The position numbers and the translations under genes were made by a program. From JARRQJ01 sp963761035 (GTDB taxonomy: Bacteria > Pseudomonadota > Gammaproteobacteria > DRLM01), in the NCBI GenBank assembly GCA_963761035.1, contig CAVXFH010000002.1, positions 1,426,001 through 1,490,000 of the forward strand: DNA of 64,000 nucleotides, written 5' to 3'. The notes under the pieces were generated by a model, which ran no database searches, was not told the DNA's origin, and saw only the letters and a list, made by a program, of their open reading frames with translations. Position 1 is the stretch's first letter. Every line of letters starts with the position of its first letter. Positions 55,933 through 64,000 of this stretch are shown here, piece after piece.

Positions 55933-56379
55933 ATGTCTACCAACACCGTCCGGCTTCACCGGGTGCTCCGCGCCCCGCCCGAGCGAGTTTATCGCGCGTT
56001 TCTCGATGCCGACGCTATGGCAAAATGGCTTCCGCCTAACGGCTTCACCGGTAAGGTTCACCATATGGATGCCAAAGTAGGCGGCACCTTCAAGATGTCG
56101 TTCACGAATTTCACCTCGGGCCACGGCCACTCTTTCGGCGGAGAATATCTTGAGCTGGTGCCCTTCGAACGCATTCGCTACACGGACAGGTTCGACGACC
56201 CGAACCTGCCCGGTGAAATGATGGCGAGTATATCCTTGAAGCCGGTATCCTGCGGGACGGAGTTGCAGATTGTGCAGGATGGACTCCCCGAGGTCATTCC
56301 CCTCGAGGCGTGTTATCTGGGTTGGCAGGAATCGCTCGAGCTGCTGGCGAAACTCGTCGAGGCGGAAATTCCGGGATAG
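55933..56379 (+). CDS. SRPBCC-fold (AHSA1-like) protein
   Basis: The 148-residue protein starts MSTNTVRLHRVLRAPPERVYRAFLDADAMAKWLPP, typical of AHSA1/SRPBCC. The fold holds a hydrophobic pocket for small ligands. AAGGAGGAGTCATC precedes ATG 55933. The function is unknown. Confidence 0.82.
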   Translation: MSTNTVRLHRVLRAPPERVYRAFLDADAMAKWLPPNGFTGKVHHMDAKVGGTFKMSFTNFTSGHGHSFGGEYLELVPFERIRYTDRFDDPNLPGEMMASISLKPVSCGTELQIVQDGLPEVIPLEACYLGWQESLELLAKLVEAEIPG

Positions 56380-56606
56380 CTCGGTGTGTGTTCTTGCGGC
56401 GGCCGGATCGATGATCTTCCATAGCCTGGATTCCGCCTGTTACGCCCTTTAGGGTATGCGCGAAATGACCGGGCAAAACCCGGTTTGGATAGATATTCAA
56501 TCTAGCATGCGTATTATCTTCTCTTGAAGGGTGCGCGGTTCCCCGGAGTTTGCCGCGCCGCGTCCGGATTACGATCATGGTGATATCTGATCAGGAGGAC
56601 ATAAGC

Positions 56607-56987
56607 ATGAATATCTCAAGGCATGGCCTTTCAATAGGCATTGAACGGACTGGCAGTCATTTTGTGCTCGCATTAAAAGCCGTGGGCAAACTCACTCACG
56701 GCGATTACGAAGTCATTACGCCGATGATCGATTTTGCATTGGGTTATGTAAAAGCGCCCAAGGTGAAAGTGCTATTTGATATGACCGAACTGGAAGGGTG
56801 GGAAGCCAGGGCCGCTTGGGACGATTTCAGGCTTGGCTTGAAGCACGGCAATCAATTCGACAAGATCGCGATCTACGGCAATAAGGGCTGGCAGGGAATC
56901 GCCGCGAAAATTGGATCGTGGTTCATTTCCGGCGAGGTGAAGTACTTTGAAAAGGAAGACGAGGCATTAACCTGGCTTAATGCTTGA
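56607..56987 (+). CDS. SpoIIAA-like (STAS) domain protein
   Basis: The 126-residue protein follows the SpoIIAA-like pattern: FALGYVKAPKVKVLFDMTELEGWEARAAWDDFRLG then KIAIYGNKGWQGIAAKI. CAGGAGGAC precedes ATG 56607. Relatives are STAS-like proteins of unknown role. Confidence 0.8.
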   Translation: MNISRHGLSIGIERTGSHFVLALKAVGKLTHGDYEVITPMIDFALGYVKAPKVKVLFDMTELEGWEARAAWDDFRLGLKHGNQFDKIAIYGNKGWQGIAAKIGSWFISGEVKYFEKEDEALTWLNA

Positions 56988-57158
56988 TATATACACGCGC
57001 TGTCTGCAGGAACGGTAACAAGCACGCCTTCTCTAAGATGCGTTTCGCATGCAATTAGAATCAAACCGCTGCGCCGTCGGTTGCCGCCGCAATAATTCTC
57101 CTCCCGCACCTGTATAATACGGCCGGCATTCGCGATGTAGCGTAAAGAGGCTGCCCAC

Positions 57159-59072
57159 TTGCTCATTCGACTCCAGGAAGTTTCACTCGCCTATGGCCAC
57201 CGGCCCTTGCTCGATGGCGTCGATTTGATAATCAATGAGCATGAACGCGTCTGCCTGGTCGGGCGCAACGGGGCGGGCAAATCCACCTTGATGCAAATTA
57301 TCTTGGGGCAAACACATCCCGACACCGGGAATATCTGGCGTTCGGCCAATTTGAAAGTCGCGGCGCTGCCGCAAGACGTGCCCGTTGACGATGCCCGCAG
57401 CGTGTACCAGGCGGTGGCGGCGGGTCTCGGCAATCTCGGTGAATTGATTCATCAGTATCACCAGGCTGCCGCGCGGGTGGCGCAGGAGGCATCCGCGCAC
57501 GATCTGCGGGACCTGGCGAAAATCCAGCAGCAACTGGAGGCGCACCATGCCTGGCAGCTGCAGCAGCGAGTGGAGACGGTGTTGTCGCTGTTGCGTTTGC
57601 CCGCCGATGCCGGTGTCAACGATCTATCCGGCGGTCAGCGGCGCCAGGTGCTCCTGGCCCAGGCCCTGGTCACGGCACCCGATCTGCTGTTGCTGGATGA
57701 GCCCACCAACCATTTGGACATCGACGCGATCGCCTGGCTGGAAACCTGGTTGCGCGATTATGCCGGCAGCGTGTTGTTCATCACCCACGACAGGGTGTTC
57801 CTGCAGAACGTAGCGACGCGCATCGTGGAGCTGGATCGCGGCCGCTTATGCTCATGGGAATGCGATTACCGCACGTATTTGCAGCGCAAGGAAGCGGCAT
57901 TGGCCGCGGAAGAAGCGGCGGACGCTCGCTTCGACAAGCGGCTGGCCCATGAGGAAGTGTGGATACGGCAGGGCGTCAAGGCGCGGCGTACCCGCAATGA
58001 GGGGCGCGTGCGGCAGCTGGAGAAGATGCGCAGAGCGCGCGCCAATCGCTACGAACAGATCGGCAAGGCGCGCATGCAGATCGATGCCGGCGATACCTCC
58101 GGAAAACTGGTGTTCGAGGCCGAGCATGTGACGGCTTCGCGGGGCGGCGTGCCGCTGATTAGGGATTTCTCAGTGCGCATCCTGCGCGGCGACCGCATCG
58201 GCATCATCGGTCCCAACGGCGCGGGTAAGAGCACCTTGATCAATCTGTTGCTGGGCGAATTGCCGCCGGATGCGGGGTCGATTACGCGAGGTACGAATAT
58301 CAAGCTCGCCTATTTCGACCAGCACCGGGCGAGCCTCGACCCGACGCGAACCGTGATGGACAATGTCACCGACGGACAGGACAGCATCACCGTCAACGGC
58401 CGGACCAAGCATATCATCGGTTATATGCAGGATTTCCTCTTCAGTCCGGAGCGCGCCCGCACCCTGGTGAAATCCATTTCGGGCGGGGAAAGGAATCGCC
58501 TGCTGCTGGCGCGCCTGTTCGCGCAACCGGCGAATCTGCTGGTGTTGGATGAACCCACCAATGATCTCGACGTGGAAACCCTGGAGTTGCTGGAAGACAT
58601 CATCGCCGACTATACGGGCACACTCCTGGTAGTCAGTCACGACCGCGCCTTTCTCGATAATGTGGTGACCGGCACCCTGGTCTTCGAGGGCGGCGGACGG
58701 GTCAACGAATACGTGGGCGGTTACAGCGATTGGCTGGCGCAACGCGCACCCGGCGAAAAACGTGTCTTACAGGAAATCGCGGCCGTCGCGAGCCAACCCA
58801 GTCCCGGCCGCGGCAAAAAACTCAGCTACAAAGATCAGCGGGAGCTGGATGCACTCCCGGCGCGCATCGAGTCTTTGGAAAGCGAACAGTCCGCCTTGGA
58901 ACAGGCGATGGCCGGCGTGGATTTCTACCGGCGCGACAAGACGGAGATCACGCAGACCTTGGCGCGGATAGGAGAAATAAAGCGCGAGCTCGATGACGCC
59001 TATACGCGCTGGGAAAGCCTGGATGCCGCGGCGGAATCGGCGGGCCGCGCCAAAGGCGACGCGGAAATTTAA
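57159..59072 (+). CDS. uup: ABC-F ATPase Uup
   Basis: The 637-residue protein has two ABC domains (GRNGAGKSTLM and LSGGQRRQVLLAQAL; GPNGAGKSTLI and ISGGERNRLLLARL) and a C-terminal coiled coil (about residues 540-625). Start TTG 57159. ABC-F proteins act on ribosomes or DNA rather than as transporters. In E. coli Uup affects transposon excision and ribosome assembly. Confidence 0.92.
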   Translation: MLIRLQEVSLAYGHRPLLDGVDLIINEHERVCLVGRNGAGKSTLMQIILGQTHPDTGNIWRSANLKVAALPQDVPVDDARSVYQAVAAGLGNLGELIHQYHQAAARVAQEASAHDLRDLAKIQQQLEAHHAWQLQQRVETVLSLLRLPADAGVNDLSGGQRRQVLLAQALVTAPDLLLLDEPTNHLDIDAIAWLETWLRDYAGSVLFITHDRVFLQNVATRIVELDRGRLCSWECDYRTYLQRKEAALAAEEAADARFDKRLAHEEVWIRQGVKARRTRNEGRVRQLEKMRRARANRYEQIGKARMQIDAGDTSGKLVFEAEHVTASRGGVPLIRDFSVRILRGDRIGIIGPNGAGKSTLINLLLGELPPDAGSITRGTNIKLAYFDQHRASLDPTRTVMDNVTDGQDSITVNGRTKHIIGYMQDFLFSPERARTLVKSISGGERNRLLLARLFAQPANLLVLDEPTNDLDVETLELLEDIIADYTGTLLVVSHDRAFLDNVVTGTLVFEGGGRVNEYVGGYSDWLAQRAPGEKRVLQEIAAVASQPSPGRGKKLSYKDQRELDALPARIESLESEQSALEQAMAGVDFYRRDKTEITQTLARIGEIKRELDDAYTRWESLDAAAESAGRAKGDAEI

Positions 59073-59087
59073 TAAGGAACTTTTTAG

Positions 59088-59777
59088 ATGATTAGAAAAA
59101 CCTTCCTCTCCTGGAGCAGCGGCAAAGACAGCGCCTGGGCGCTTCACGTACTACGACAGCAACCCGACATCGACGTGGCCGGCCTATTTTGCACGGTCAA
59201 CGCGGAATTCAAGCGAGTCGCCATGCATGCCGTGCGGGTCGGTCTTCTTCAAGAGCAGGCGAGAAGTATCGGCCTCCCGCTGCACATGATCGAGATTCCC
59301 TATCCGTGCAGCAATGCGGCGTACGAGGACGCCATGAGCGCATTCATCGACGACGCGAAGGGGCGGTATGTCGAGTGCTTTGCGTACGGCGATCTCTTCC
59401 TGGAAGACGTGCGCAGGTATAGAGAGGATGGCTTGAAAGACACCGGTATAAGTCCGCTATTTCCTATTTGGAACATGCCGACCCGGGCATTGTCCAGATC
59501 AATGGTAAGCGGCGGATTAAAGGCCAGGATTACCTGCGTCGATCCGAAGCGGCTTGCCGGCGACTACGCCGGCAGAGAATTCGACGAATCGTTTCTGGAG
59601 TCTATTCCCGCGGATGTGGATCCCTGTGGTGAAAACGGCGAATTCCACACCTTCGTATTCGATGGCCCGATGTTTCAATATCCGATCGATCTGTCTTTAG
59701 GAGAAATTGCCTATCGGGATGGTTTTGTGTTCGCGGACCTGCTGCCGAGCAGCGCATCCAGCCCGGGGAACAATTAA
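59088..59777 (+). CDS. Diphthine-ammonia ligase-like adenine nucleotide alpha hydrolase
   Basis: The 229-residue protein has the PP-loop SWSSGKDSAWAL near residue 8 and a C-terminal GRDFDESFL-type block (GREFDESFLESIPADVDPCGENGEFHTFVFDGPMF). It matches the Dph6/MJ0570-like family. It follows uup closely. The bacterial substrate is unknown. Confidence 0.85.
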   Translation: MIRKTFLSWSSGKDSAWALHVLRQQPDIDVAGLFCTVNAEFKRVAMHAVRVGLLQEQARSIGLPLHMIEIPYPCSNAAYEDAMSAFIDDAKGRYVECFAYGDLFLEDVRRYREDGLKDTGISPLFPIWNMPTRALSRSMVSGGLKARITCVDPKRLAGDYAGREFDESFLESIPADVDPCGENGEFHTFVFDGPMFQYPIDLSLGEIAYRDGFVFADLLPSSASSPGNN

Positions 59778-59886
59778 TGTTGATATTTTCGAAGACAATC
59801 CAGGCCGGGCCGGCAAACCTGTTTCGGCTTCTGTTTTAAATTAGCGCGGCGCAAGGGCGGTATTATGATCAAGTTGGAGATTGACT

Positions 59887-60195
59887 ATGGCAATTGAGAG
59901 CGCGCTTATCAAGCCGGTCGCCGATGCAATACTGAAACTCCTGAAAATCGGTAACGACGTGCGATTGACGAAGGAAGCTGAAGTGAAAATTCGCGAGGCC
60001 ATTCGGGACCTGTTGCGGGCAAATCCCGATGAAAATAAGGCGGAAGCTGCAATTTTGGCGGCGAAGGCCGCTAAATTGCTCAGCCCCGACGTGCTCCTTG
60101 CGGAGAAGATGCTGAAGAAGATAAGAAAAAAGAAAAAATCGACAAGAAAAAAACCGGCAGCGAAGAGGGCGGCGAAAAGCAAGACCAAGAAATAA
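59887..60195 (+). CDS. Small protein with histone-H1-like Lys-rich tail
   Basis: The 102-residue protein starts at ATG 59887 after GGAG. The first 75 residues are a helical Lys/Glu/Ala region (VRLTKEAEVKIREAIRDLLRANPDENKAEA); the last 25 are KKIRKKKKSTRKKPAAKRAAKSKTKK-like, very basic. This may bind DNA or RNA. I do not recognise a family. A weak hairpin AAAAGGG/CCCTTTT follows at 60225-60246. Confidence 0.7.
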   Translation: MAIESALIKPVADAILKLLKIGNDVRLTKEAEVKIREAIRDLLRANPDENKAEAAILAAKAAKLLSPDVLLAEKMLKKIRKKKKSTRKKPAAKRAAKSKTKK

Positions 60196-60224
60196 GTCCG
60201 TCGCGACGTACGATAGCTAATGTG

Positions 60225-60246
60225 AAAAGGGTTTGGCGGCCCTTTT
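60225..60246 (+). terminator. Weak terminator-like hairpin
   Basis: AAAAGGG pairs with CCCTTTT around an eight-base loop. Confidence 0.4.
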
Positions 60247-60264
60247 GATGCGTGGAGAAGATAT

Positions 60265-60525
60265 ATGTCCGAAGAATTATATAGGGTCATTATAAAAGGT
60301 TACTCGCTTGGCAAAGGCGAATACTATATAGAGCTGGATTTCGCCAAACTTTTTAAGATTACGCGTGAAAAGGCCAAAGAAGTGCTTAAGTCTTCTCCGA
60401 AGATAATCAAAGAAAACCTCCCTATTGCGGAAGCGGAAAAATACAAGAAAGCGATTGAGAAGACCGGCGCTTTATGCGAACTGGAAAACATGAAGTTCGA
60501 TACCAGCGGACTATCTCTCGAATAG
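60265..60525 (+). CDS. L7/L12 C-terminal-domain-like small protein
   Basis: The 86-residue protein has the pattern AKEVLKSSPKIIKENLPIAEAEKYKKAIEKTGALCELEN, like the C-terminal domain of ribosomal L7/L12. It is not the ribosomal protein, since the N-terminal dimer domain is absent. Function unknown. Confidence 0.6.
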   Translation: MSEELYRVIIKGYSLGKGEYYIELDFAKLFKITREKAKEVLKSSPKIIKENLPIAEAEKYKKAIEKTGALCELENMKFDTSGLSLE

Positions 60526-60802
60526 TACCGGCTAACGGTAAAGGGCCGGAACCCGGGTTAGGCGATTCGCTTGCGCCGCCTATTGCATCTGTTAGAATGA
60601 CTCTCTTTGTCAGGGGCAGTTCGGCTCATGACGGAAGTGCCTGATATCCAGACTCCGCACGATGTCGCATCGTCTTAGCGCGCGCTGCCAGGGCTTGAAG
60701 ATTCTAGATGACAGCGCCGCTAGACAGCGGTTACTCCGGCCGCGCCAAGCGGGCTTGCGGGTGTATGGAGTTAATGTTCCCAGTCCGTGAAAGGAGAATC
60801 GC

Positions 60803-61570
60803 ATGTTTCGTTTTCCAGCCGCTATTTTGACAAGTTTGTTGCTGACGGGATTGCTGCCGTTGAGTCAAGCGGTCGCCGCGCAGAGCGTGCATGACGTTAT
60901 CGCCGCTGCTATCGCCGATCCCGCCCGTCCCGATGCCGACCGGCAACAAGACGCGAATCGAAAATCCCTGGAAGTGCTGACTTTTGCGGGGGTCAAGCCG
61001 GGCGACAAGGTCGCGGACTTCATCCCCGGCGGCGGCTATGTTACGCGGCTGTTCTCGAAGATCGTGGGGAAAAATGGCCGTGTCTATGCCGTCGTGCCGG
61101 AAGAACTCTTCGCGATGAAGGGGGATGCGGACAAGGCGGTGAAGGCGATCGCCGCCGATCCGGCCTATTCGAACGTCACGGTGCTGCGGGAGCCGGTCAA
61201 CCGCTTTACGGCACCGGAACAGCTTGACCTGGTGTGGACCTCCATGAATTATCATGATCTGCACGATCCGTTTTTCGGGCCGGCCGATCTGGCGGCGGTG
61301 AACAAGGCCGTCTTCAAAACCCTCAAGCCGGGCGGTATATATCTGGTGCTCGATCACGCCGCCGCCGCGGGCTCGGGCCTGCGCGATACCAATACCCTGC
61401 ACCGCATCGATCCGGAGGCGGTGAAAAAGGAGGTGCTGGCGGCGGGTTTTGTCCTGGATGCGCAATCCGATGTACTGCGCAACCCGGACGACGATCATAC
61501 CGCCAAGGTCTTCGATCCCGCCATTCGCGGCAAGACCGACAAGTTCATTTTTAAATTCCGCAAGCCATGA
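60803..61570 (+). CDS. Exported class I methyltransferase-like protein
   Basis: The 255-residue protein has a Sec signal peptide (ending SQAVAAQ, about residue 26) and a SAM-like Rossmann domain (VKPGDKVADFIPGGGYVTRLFS). It resembles the predicted periplasmic methyltransferases of COG4798. Such proteins have no source of SAM in the periplasm, so their role is unclear. GAAAGGAGAATC precedes ATG. Confidence 0.8.
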   Translation: MFRFPAAILTSLLLTGLLPLSQAVAAQSVHDVIAAAIADPARPDADRQQDANRKSLEVLTFAGVKPGDKVADFIPGGGYVTRLFSKIVGKNGRVYAVVPEELFAMKGDADKAVKAIAADPAYSNVTVLREPVNRFTAPEQLDLVWTSMNYHDLHDPFFGPADLAAVNKAVFKTLKPGGIYLVLDHAAAAGSGLRDTNTLHRIDPEAVKKEVLAAGFVLDAQSDVLRNPDDDHTAKVFDPAIRGKTDKFIFKFRKP

Positions 61571-61679
61571 TCGTAATCAGGCCGGAATCGAAGTGACGCA
61601 CGGTTGGGTACGGCGGGAAATCGCTCCCAGGGAAAGATATTACTCATTTAGCCAATAATAAGCCGGATTAATGATCTCG

Positions 61680-61727
61680 GCGGACGGTCTCCGCCGCGGC
61701 TTCCTTTCCGCGGCGGAGATCGTCCGC
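61680..61727. terminator. 20-bp hairpin between the methyltransferase and the response regulator
   Basis: GCGGACGGTCTCCGCCGCGG (61680-61699) pairs with its complement at 61708-61727 apart from one wobble pair. Only GTTT follows, so it is a strong hairpin but not a standard terminator. Confidence 0.55.
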
Positions 61728-61831
61728 GTTTCCACAAATCTGAGCGACAATTCCTCCTTAAAATCCGCCTCTTTGTGCCGATAGCTTGGTTGTACCATTG
61801 GTAGATAATTCTGCGGCAGGAGACGGGCGCG

Positions 61832-63439
61832 GTGGCGATTGATTTAAGTTCGAAACATTATCTCGTGATCGATGACGTTGTCGATATGCGCAGCATGCTG
61901 AGATCGATGCTGGTTTCCTATGGTGTGGCAAAAATCGATATGGCCGGTAACGGCAAGGAGGCGGTCAAGCTGCTCGGTAAACATGACTACGATGTGGTCC
62001 TCTGCGACTACAATCTCGGAGACGGAAAAGACGGGCAGCAGATACTCGAGGAGGCCCGAAACAAGGGTTATATCCGATACTCCGCCGCCTTTTTGATGTT
62101 GACCGCGGAAAATTCCATGGGGATGGTCATGGGCGCGGTCGAATACCAGCCCGATGATTACCTTTCCAAACCCTTCAATAAAGACATGCTGCGCAGCCGC
62201 CTGGAGAAGGTGATCCTGAAAAAGCAGGAAGTGGACGCGGTCAGCAGACTGCTAAACAAAGGGCTGTACGCCGAGGCGGTCGCCCAGTGCGATGCGCAGA
62301 TCGAGCAAAATCCGCGCAATCTTGCCGAACTGCTCAAGCTCAAGGCCGACATTCTGCTGAATTTGAAAAAATACGACGAGGCCGGCGCCATATTTGAAGG
62401 CGTTTTGGCAAGACGAGATGCGCCGTGGGCGATGGTGGGACTGGGGAAAGTTCGTTTCCATACTCAGAAATATCTGGAAGCAAAAATCGTATTGCAGAAA
62501 GCGATCGAAGAATGCGCCACCCATATGGAGGCCTATGACTGGCTGGTAAAGGTAATGCTGGCATTGGGCGATCGGCGGGAGGCGCTTAATATTCTGGTGC
62601 ATGCAACGGAGATTTCGCCAAAGGCCATATTGAGGCAAATGCAGCTGGGCGATCTTGCCAGCAAGGAAAATGACCTTGACCTTGCCGCAAAAGCCTACAA
62701 GAAGGCGGTGCAGGTCGGCTGCAATTCCATCTATCAAACCCCGGCAAACTACGCAAAATTGGCAAAGATACAGGGCAAGGCTTCCGGGAAAGACGCGTTG
62801 TCGACACTCGCGAAATTGCGCGGCGATTTCGGCAAGGACGACGAGGCGAATCTCTGCGCCGCCATTGCAGAAAATCTGGTACTGAAGGGCTTAGGCCGCG
62901 AAAACGCTGCGAAGAAGGCGTTCGCGGAAGCGGTAAATCTGTTCGGTAAGTCCCGGCATAAAATGTCAAAAGGTGTCGTCATGGAAATGGCGAATGTCTG
63001 TTTGGAGAACGGAGAGAAGGAACAAGGATTCGGAATGCTGCGCGGACTGGTAAAAAATCATCACGACGATGAAGAACTGATGGCGCAAGTGCATGACGTC
63101 TTTTGCGCCTCCGGATTGGCGGAGGAAGGCCTGGCGCTGATCAATGCCGCCATCAAAGAGGTGGTGGATCTGAATGACGCGGGTACGCGGCTTGCGAGAG
63201 AAGGAAAGCTGGACGAGGCAATCACATTCTTTGAGCGGGCCGTCGGGGACATGCCGGACAACGGGACGATTAACATGAATATCGCGAGCGTACTATTGAT
63301 GCATATGAAGGCAAACGGCAAAAACGCTATGCAGCTTTACAAGATCCGCCGGCACCTCGAGAATGCGCGTAAATCGGATTCCAGCAACGACCAGTACCGG
63401 AAGCTGAATGCCGTGCTTGAAAAATTACAGGCTTCCTAG
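61832..63439 (+). CDS. Response regulator with C-terminal TPR repeats
   Basis: The 535-residue protein starts at GTG 61832 after GGCAGGAGA. An N-terminal receiver domain (about residues 8-130) has the phospho-acceptor Asp in VVLCDYNLGDG (residue about 60) and the Lys in YLSKPF. The rest consists of TPR-like repeats (NAEAVAQCDAQIEQNPRNLAELLKLKADILL pattern) to the C-terminus. The histidine kinase gene 61 bases downstream is the likely partner. Confidence 0.9.
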   Translation: MAIDLSSKHYLVIDDVVDMRSMLRSMLVSYGVAKIDMAGNGKEAVKLLGKHDYDVVLCDYNLGDGKDGQQILEEARNKGYIRYSAAFLMLTAENSMGMVMGAVEYQPDDYLSKPFNKDMLRSRLEKVILKKQEVDAVSRLLNKGLYAEAVAQCDAQIEQNPRNLAELLKLKADILLNLKKYDEAGAIFEGVLARRDAPWAMVGLGKVRFHTQKYLEAKIVLQKAIEECATHMEAYDWLVKVMLALGDRREALNILVHATEISPKAILRQMQLGDLASKENDLDLAAKAYKKAVQVGCNSIYQTPANYAKLAKIQGKASGKDALSTLAKLRGDFGKDDEANLCAAIAENLVLKGLGRENAAKKAFAEAVNLFGKSRHKMSKGVVMEMANVCLENGEKEQGFGMLRGLVKNHHDDEELMAQVHDVFCASGLAEEGLALINAAIKEVVDLNDAGTRLAREGKLDEAITFFERAVGDMPDNGTINMNIASVLLMHMKANGKNAMQLYKIRRHLENARKSDSSNDQYRKLNAVLEKLQAS

Positions 63440-63500
63440 CCGGGGTTTTGCCGACGGCCAATATCGGTCTCGCAATAATATAACGCGCTGCTTTCTATCC

Positions 63501-64000
63501 ATGAGCGAAATCGAATCCCTAAATTTTTCGACCATTCTCGCCTCCACGATTCACGACGTGAAGAATTCGCTGGGTATCGTGCTGAATTCGTTGGACGAGC
63601 TGATCTTAACCGTCGGCGCCGCATTACCGGCTGACCAACTGGTAAAGCTTCGGTATGAGTCGCAGCGAGTGAATGATAATCTGGTGCAGTTGCTGGCTCT
63701 ATATAAAATGGAAAACAGGGAACTGACCGCCAATATCGATGAGTACCCCGTCCGCGGGTTCTTCGCAGAAATAGCGCTTTCCGAAAAGGCCGCACTGGAG
63801 GCGCGCGATATCAAACTTGAATGCAGATGCGCGGGCGATACGCTATGGTACTTTGACCGTGAATTGCTGAGGGGTGTATTGAAAAACGCCATCAATAACG
63901 CGGCTCGCTATACGAAGAATATCTTGTTGGTCACCGCGGAAGAAAGGCAAGGCTATCTGGTAATGTCGGTGAATGATAACGGACCGGGGTTCCCCGAGAG
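63501..64000 (+). CDS. Sensor histidine kinase, 3' end beyond the window
   Basis: ATG 63501 opens a frame with an H-box ASTIHDVKNSLGIV near residue 18, an N-box NAINNAARYT and a G-box NDNGPGF at the window end. No membrane segment is present, so it appears to be a cytoplasmic kinase with a short N-terminus. It probably phosphorylates the TPR-linked response regulator just upstream. Confidence 0.85.
   Translation, partial: MSEIESLNFSTILASTIHDVKNSLGIVLNSLDELILTVGAALPADQLVKLRYESQRVNDNLVQLLALYKMENRELTANIDEYPVRGFFAEIALSEKAALEARDIKLECRCAGDTLWYFDRELLRGVLKNAINNAARYTKNILLVTAEERQGYLVMSVNDNGPGFPE

Overview
The window is a piece of a gammaproteobacterial chromosome around the replication origin. The evidence is the minus-strand series dnaA-dnaN-recF-gyrB, the divergent rpmH-rnpA-yidD-yidC-mnmE series, mnmG-rsmG-parA-parB followed by the F1Fo ATP synthase operon, a GyrB of about 806 residues (the long proteobacterial form), and moderate-to-high GC content. 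The species cannot be named from the sequence alone. No rRNA gene, tRNA gene or CRISPR array was recognised.

Layout. 0-2.8 kb: an overlapping operon for a lipid-linked sugar or membrane-lipid pathway (flippase-like protein, PAP2 phosphatase, GT2 glycosyltransferase, small lipoprotein). 2.8-9.3 kb: housekeeping genes rlmI, a lytic transglycosylase, lgt-thyA-folA, a decayed MerR-type regulator, and pgl-glk. 9.5-16 kb: gyrB, recF, dnaN and dnaA on the minus strand. A candidate oriC (AT-rich DNA plus DnaA boxes) lies between dnaA and dnaN, another perfect DnaA box overlaps the dnaA promoter, and two near-perfect parS sites lie inside recF. 16-20 kb: rpmH to mnmE on the plus strand. 20.1-23.0 kb: an accessory cassette made of an HprK-like kinase (apparently frameshifted), a small exported peptide with a tandem-repeat tail, a PqqD-like protein and a divergent nucleotidyltransferase. 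Kinase, PqqD-like protein and nucleotidyltransferase are three partners that also occur together in phosphorylated lasso-peptide loci. This is the most likely little-described system in the window.

23.4-26.1 kb: a large GAF-GAF-PAS-GGDEF-EAL protein. 26.5-31.2 kb: mnmG, rsmG, parA, parB; ParB's probable parS sites are those in recF, so a complete ParABS origin-segregation system is present. 31.5-33.3 kb: a carnitine-acyltransferase-like protein whose catalytic His is replaced by Arg. 33.5-41 kb: the ATP synthase operon (atpZ-like, atpI, B, E, F, H, A, G, D, C) with two tandem sigma-70-like promoters, a REP-like palindrome between atpG and atpD, and a clear terminator.

41-56 kb is accessory DNA: an ECF42-type sigma factor with two DGPF/YCII-like genes and a matching promoter; an IS3 orfA fragment cut by a RAYT-type transposase unit with 34-bp inverted ends; a DUF2254 protein; a CPA1 antiporter; an AT-rich asparagine-synthetase-like gene; an APC permease; a methyltransferase; and a lipoprotein/GGDEF-EAL signalling pair. 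Short repeats resembling RAYT-associated motifs are scattered through the gaps between these genes.

56-64 kb: an SRPBCC protein, a SpoIIAA/STAS-like protein, uup, an ATP-grasping diphthine-ammonia-ligase-like protein, a Lys-rich-tailed small protein, an L7/L12-C-terminus-like small protein, an exported methyltransferase-like protein, and a response regulator with TPR repeats followed by a histidine kinase that runs off the window end.
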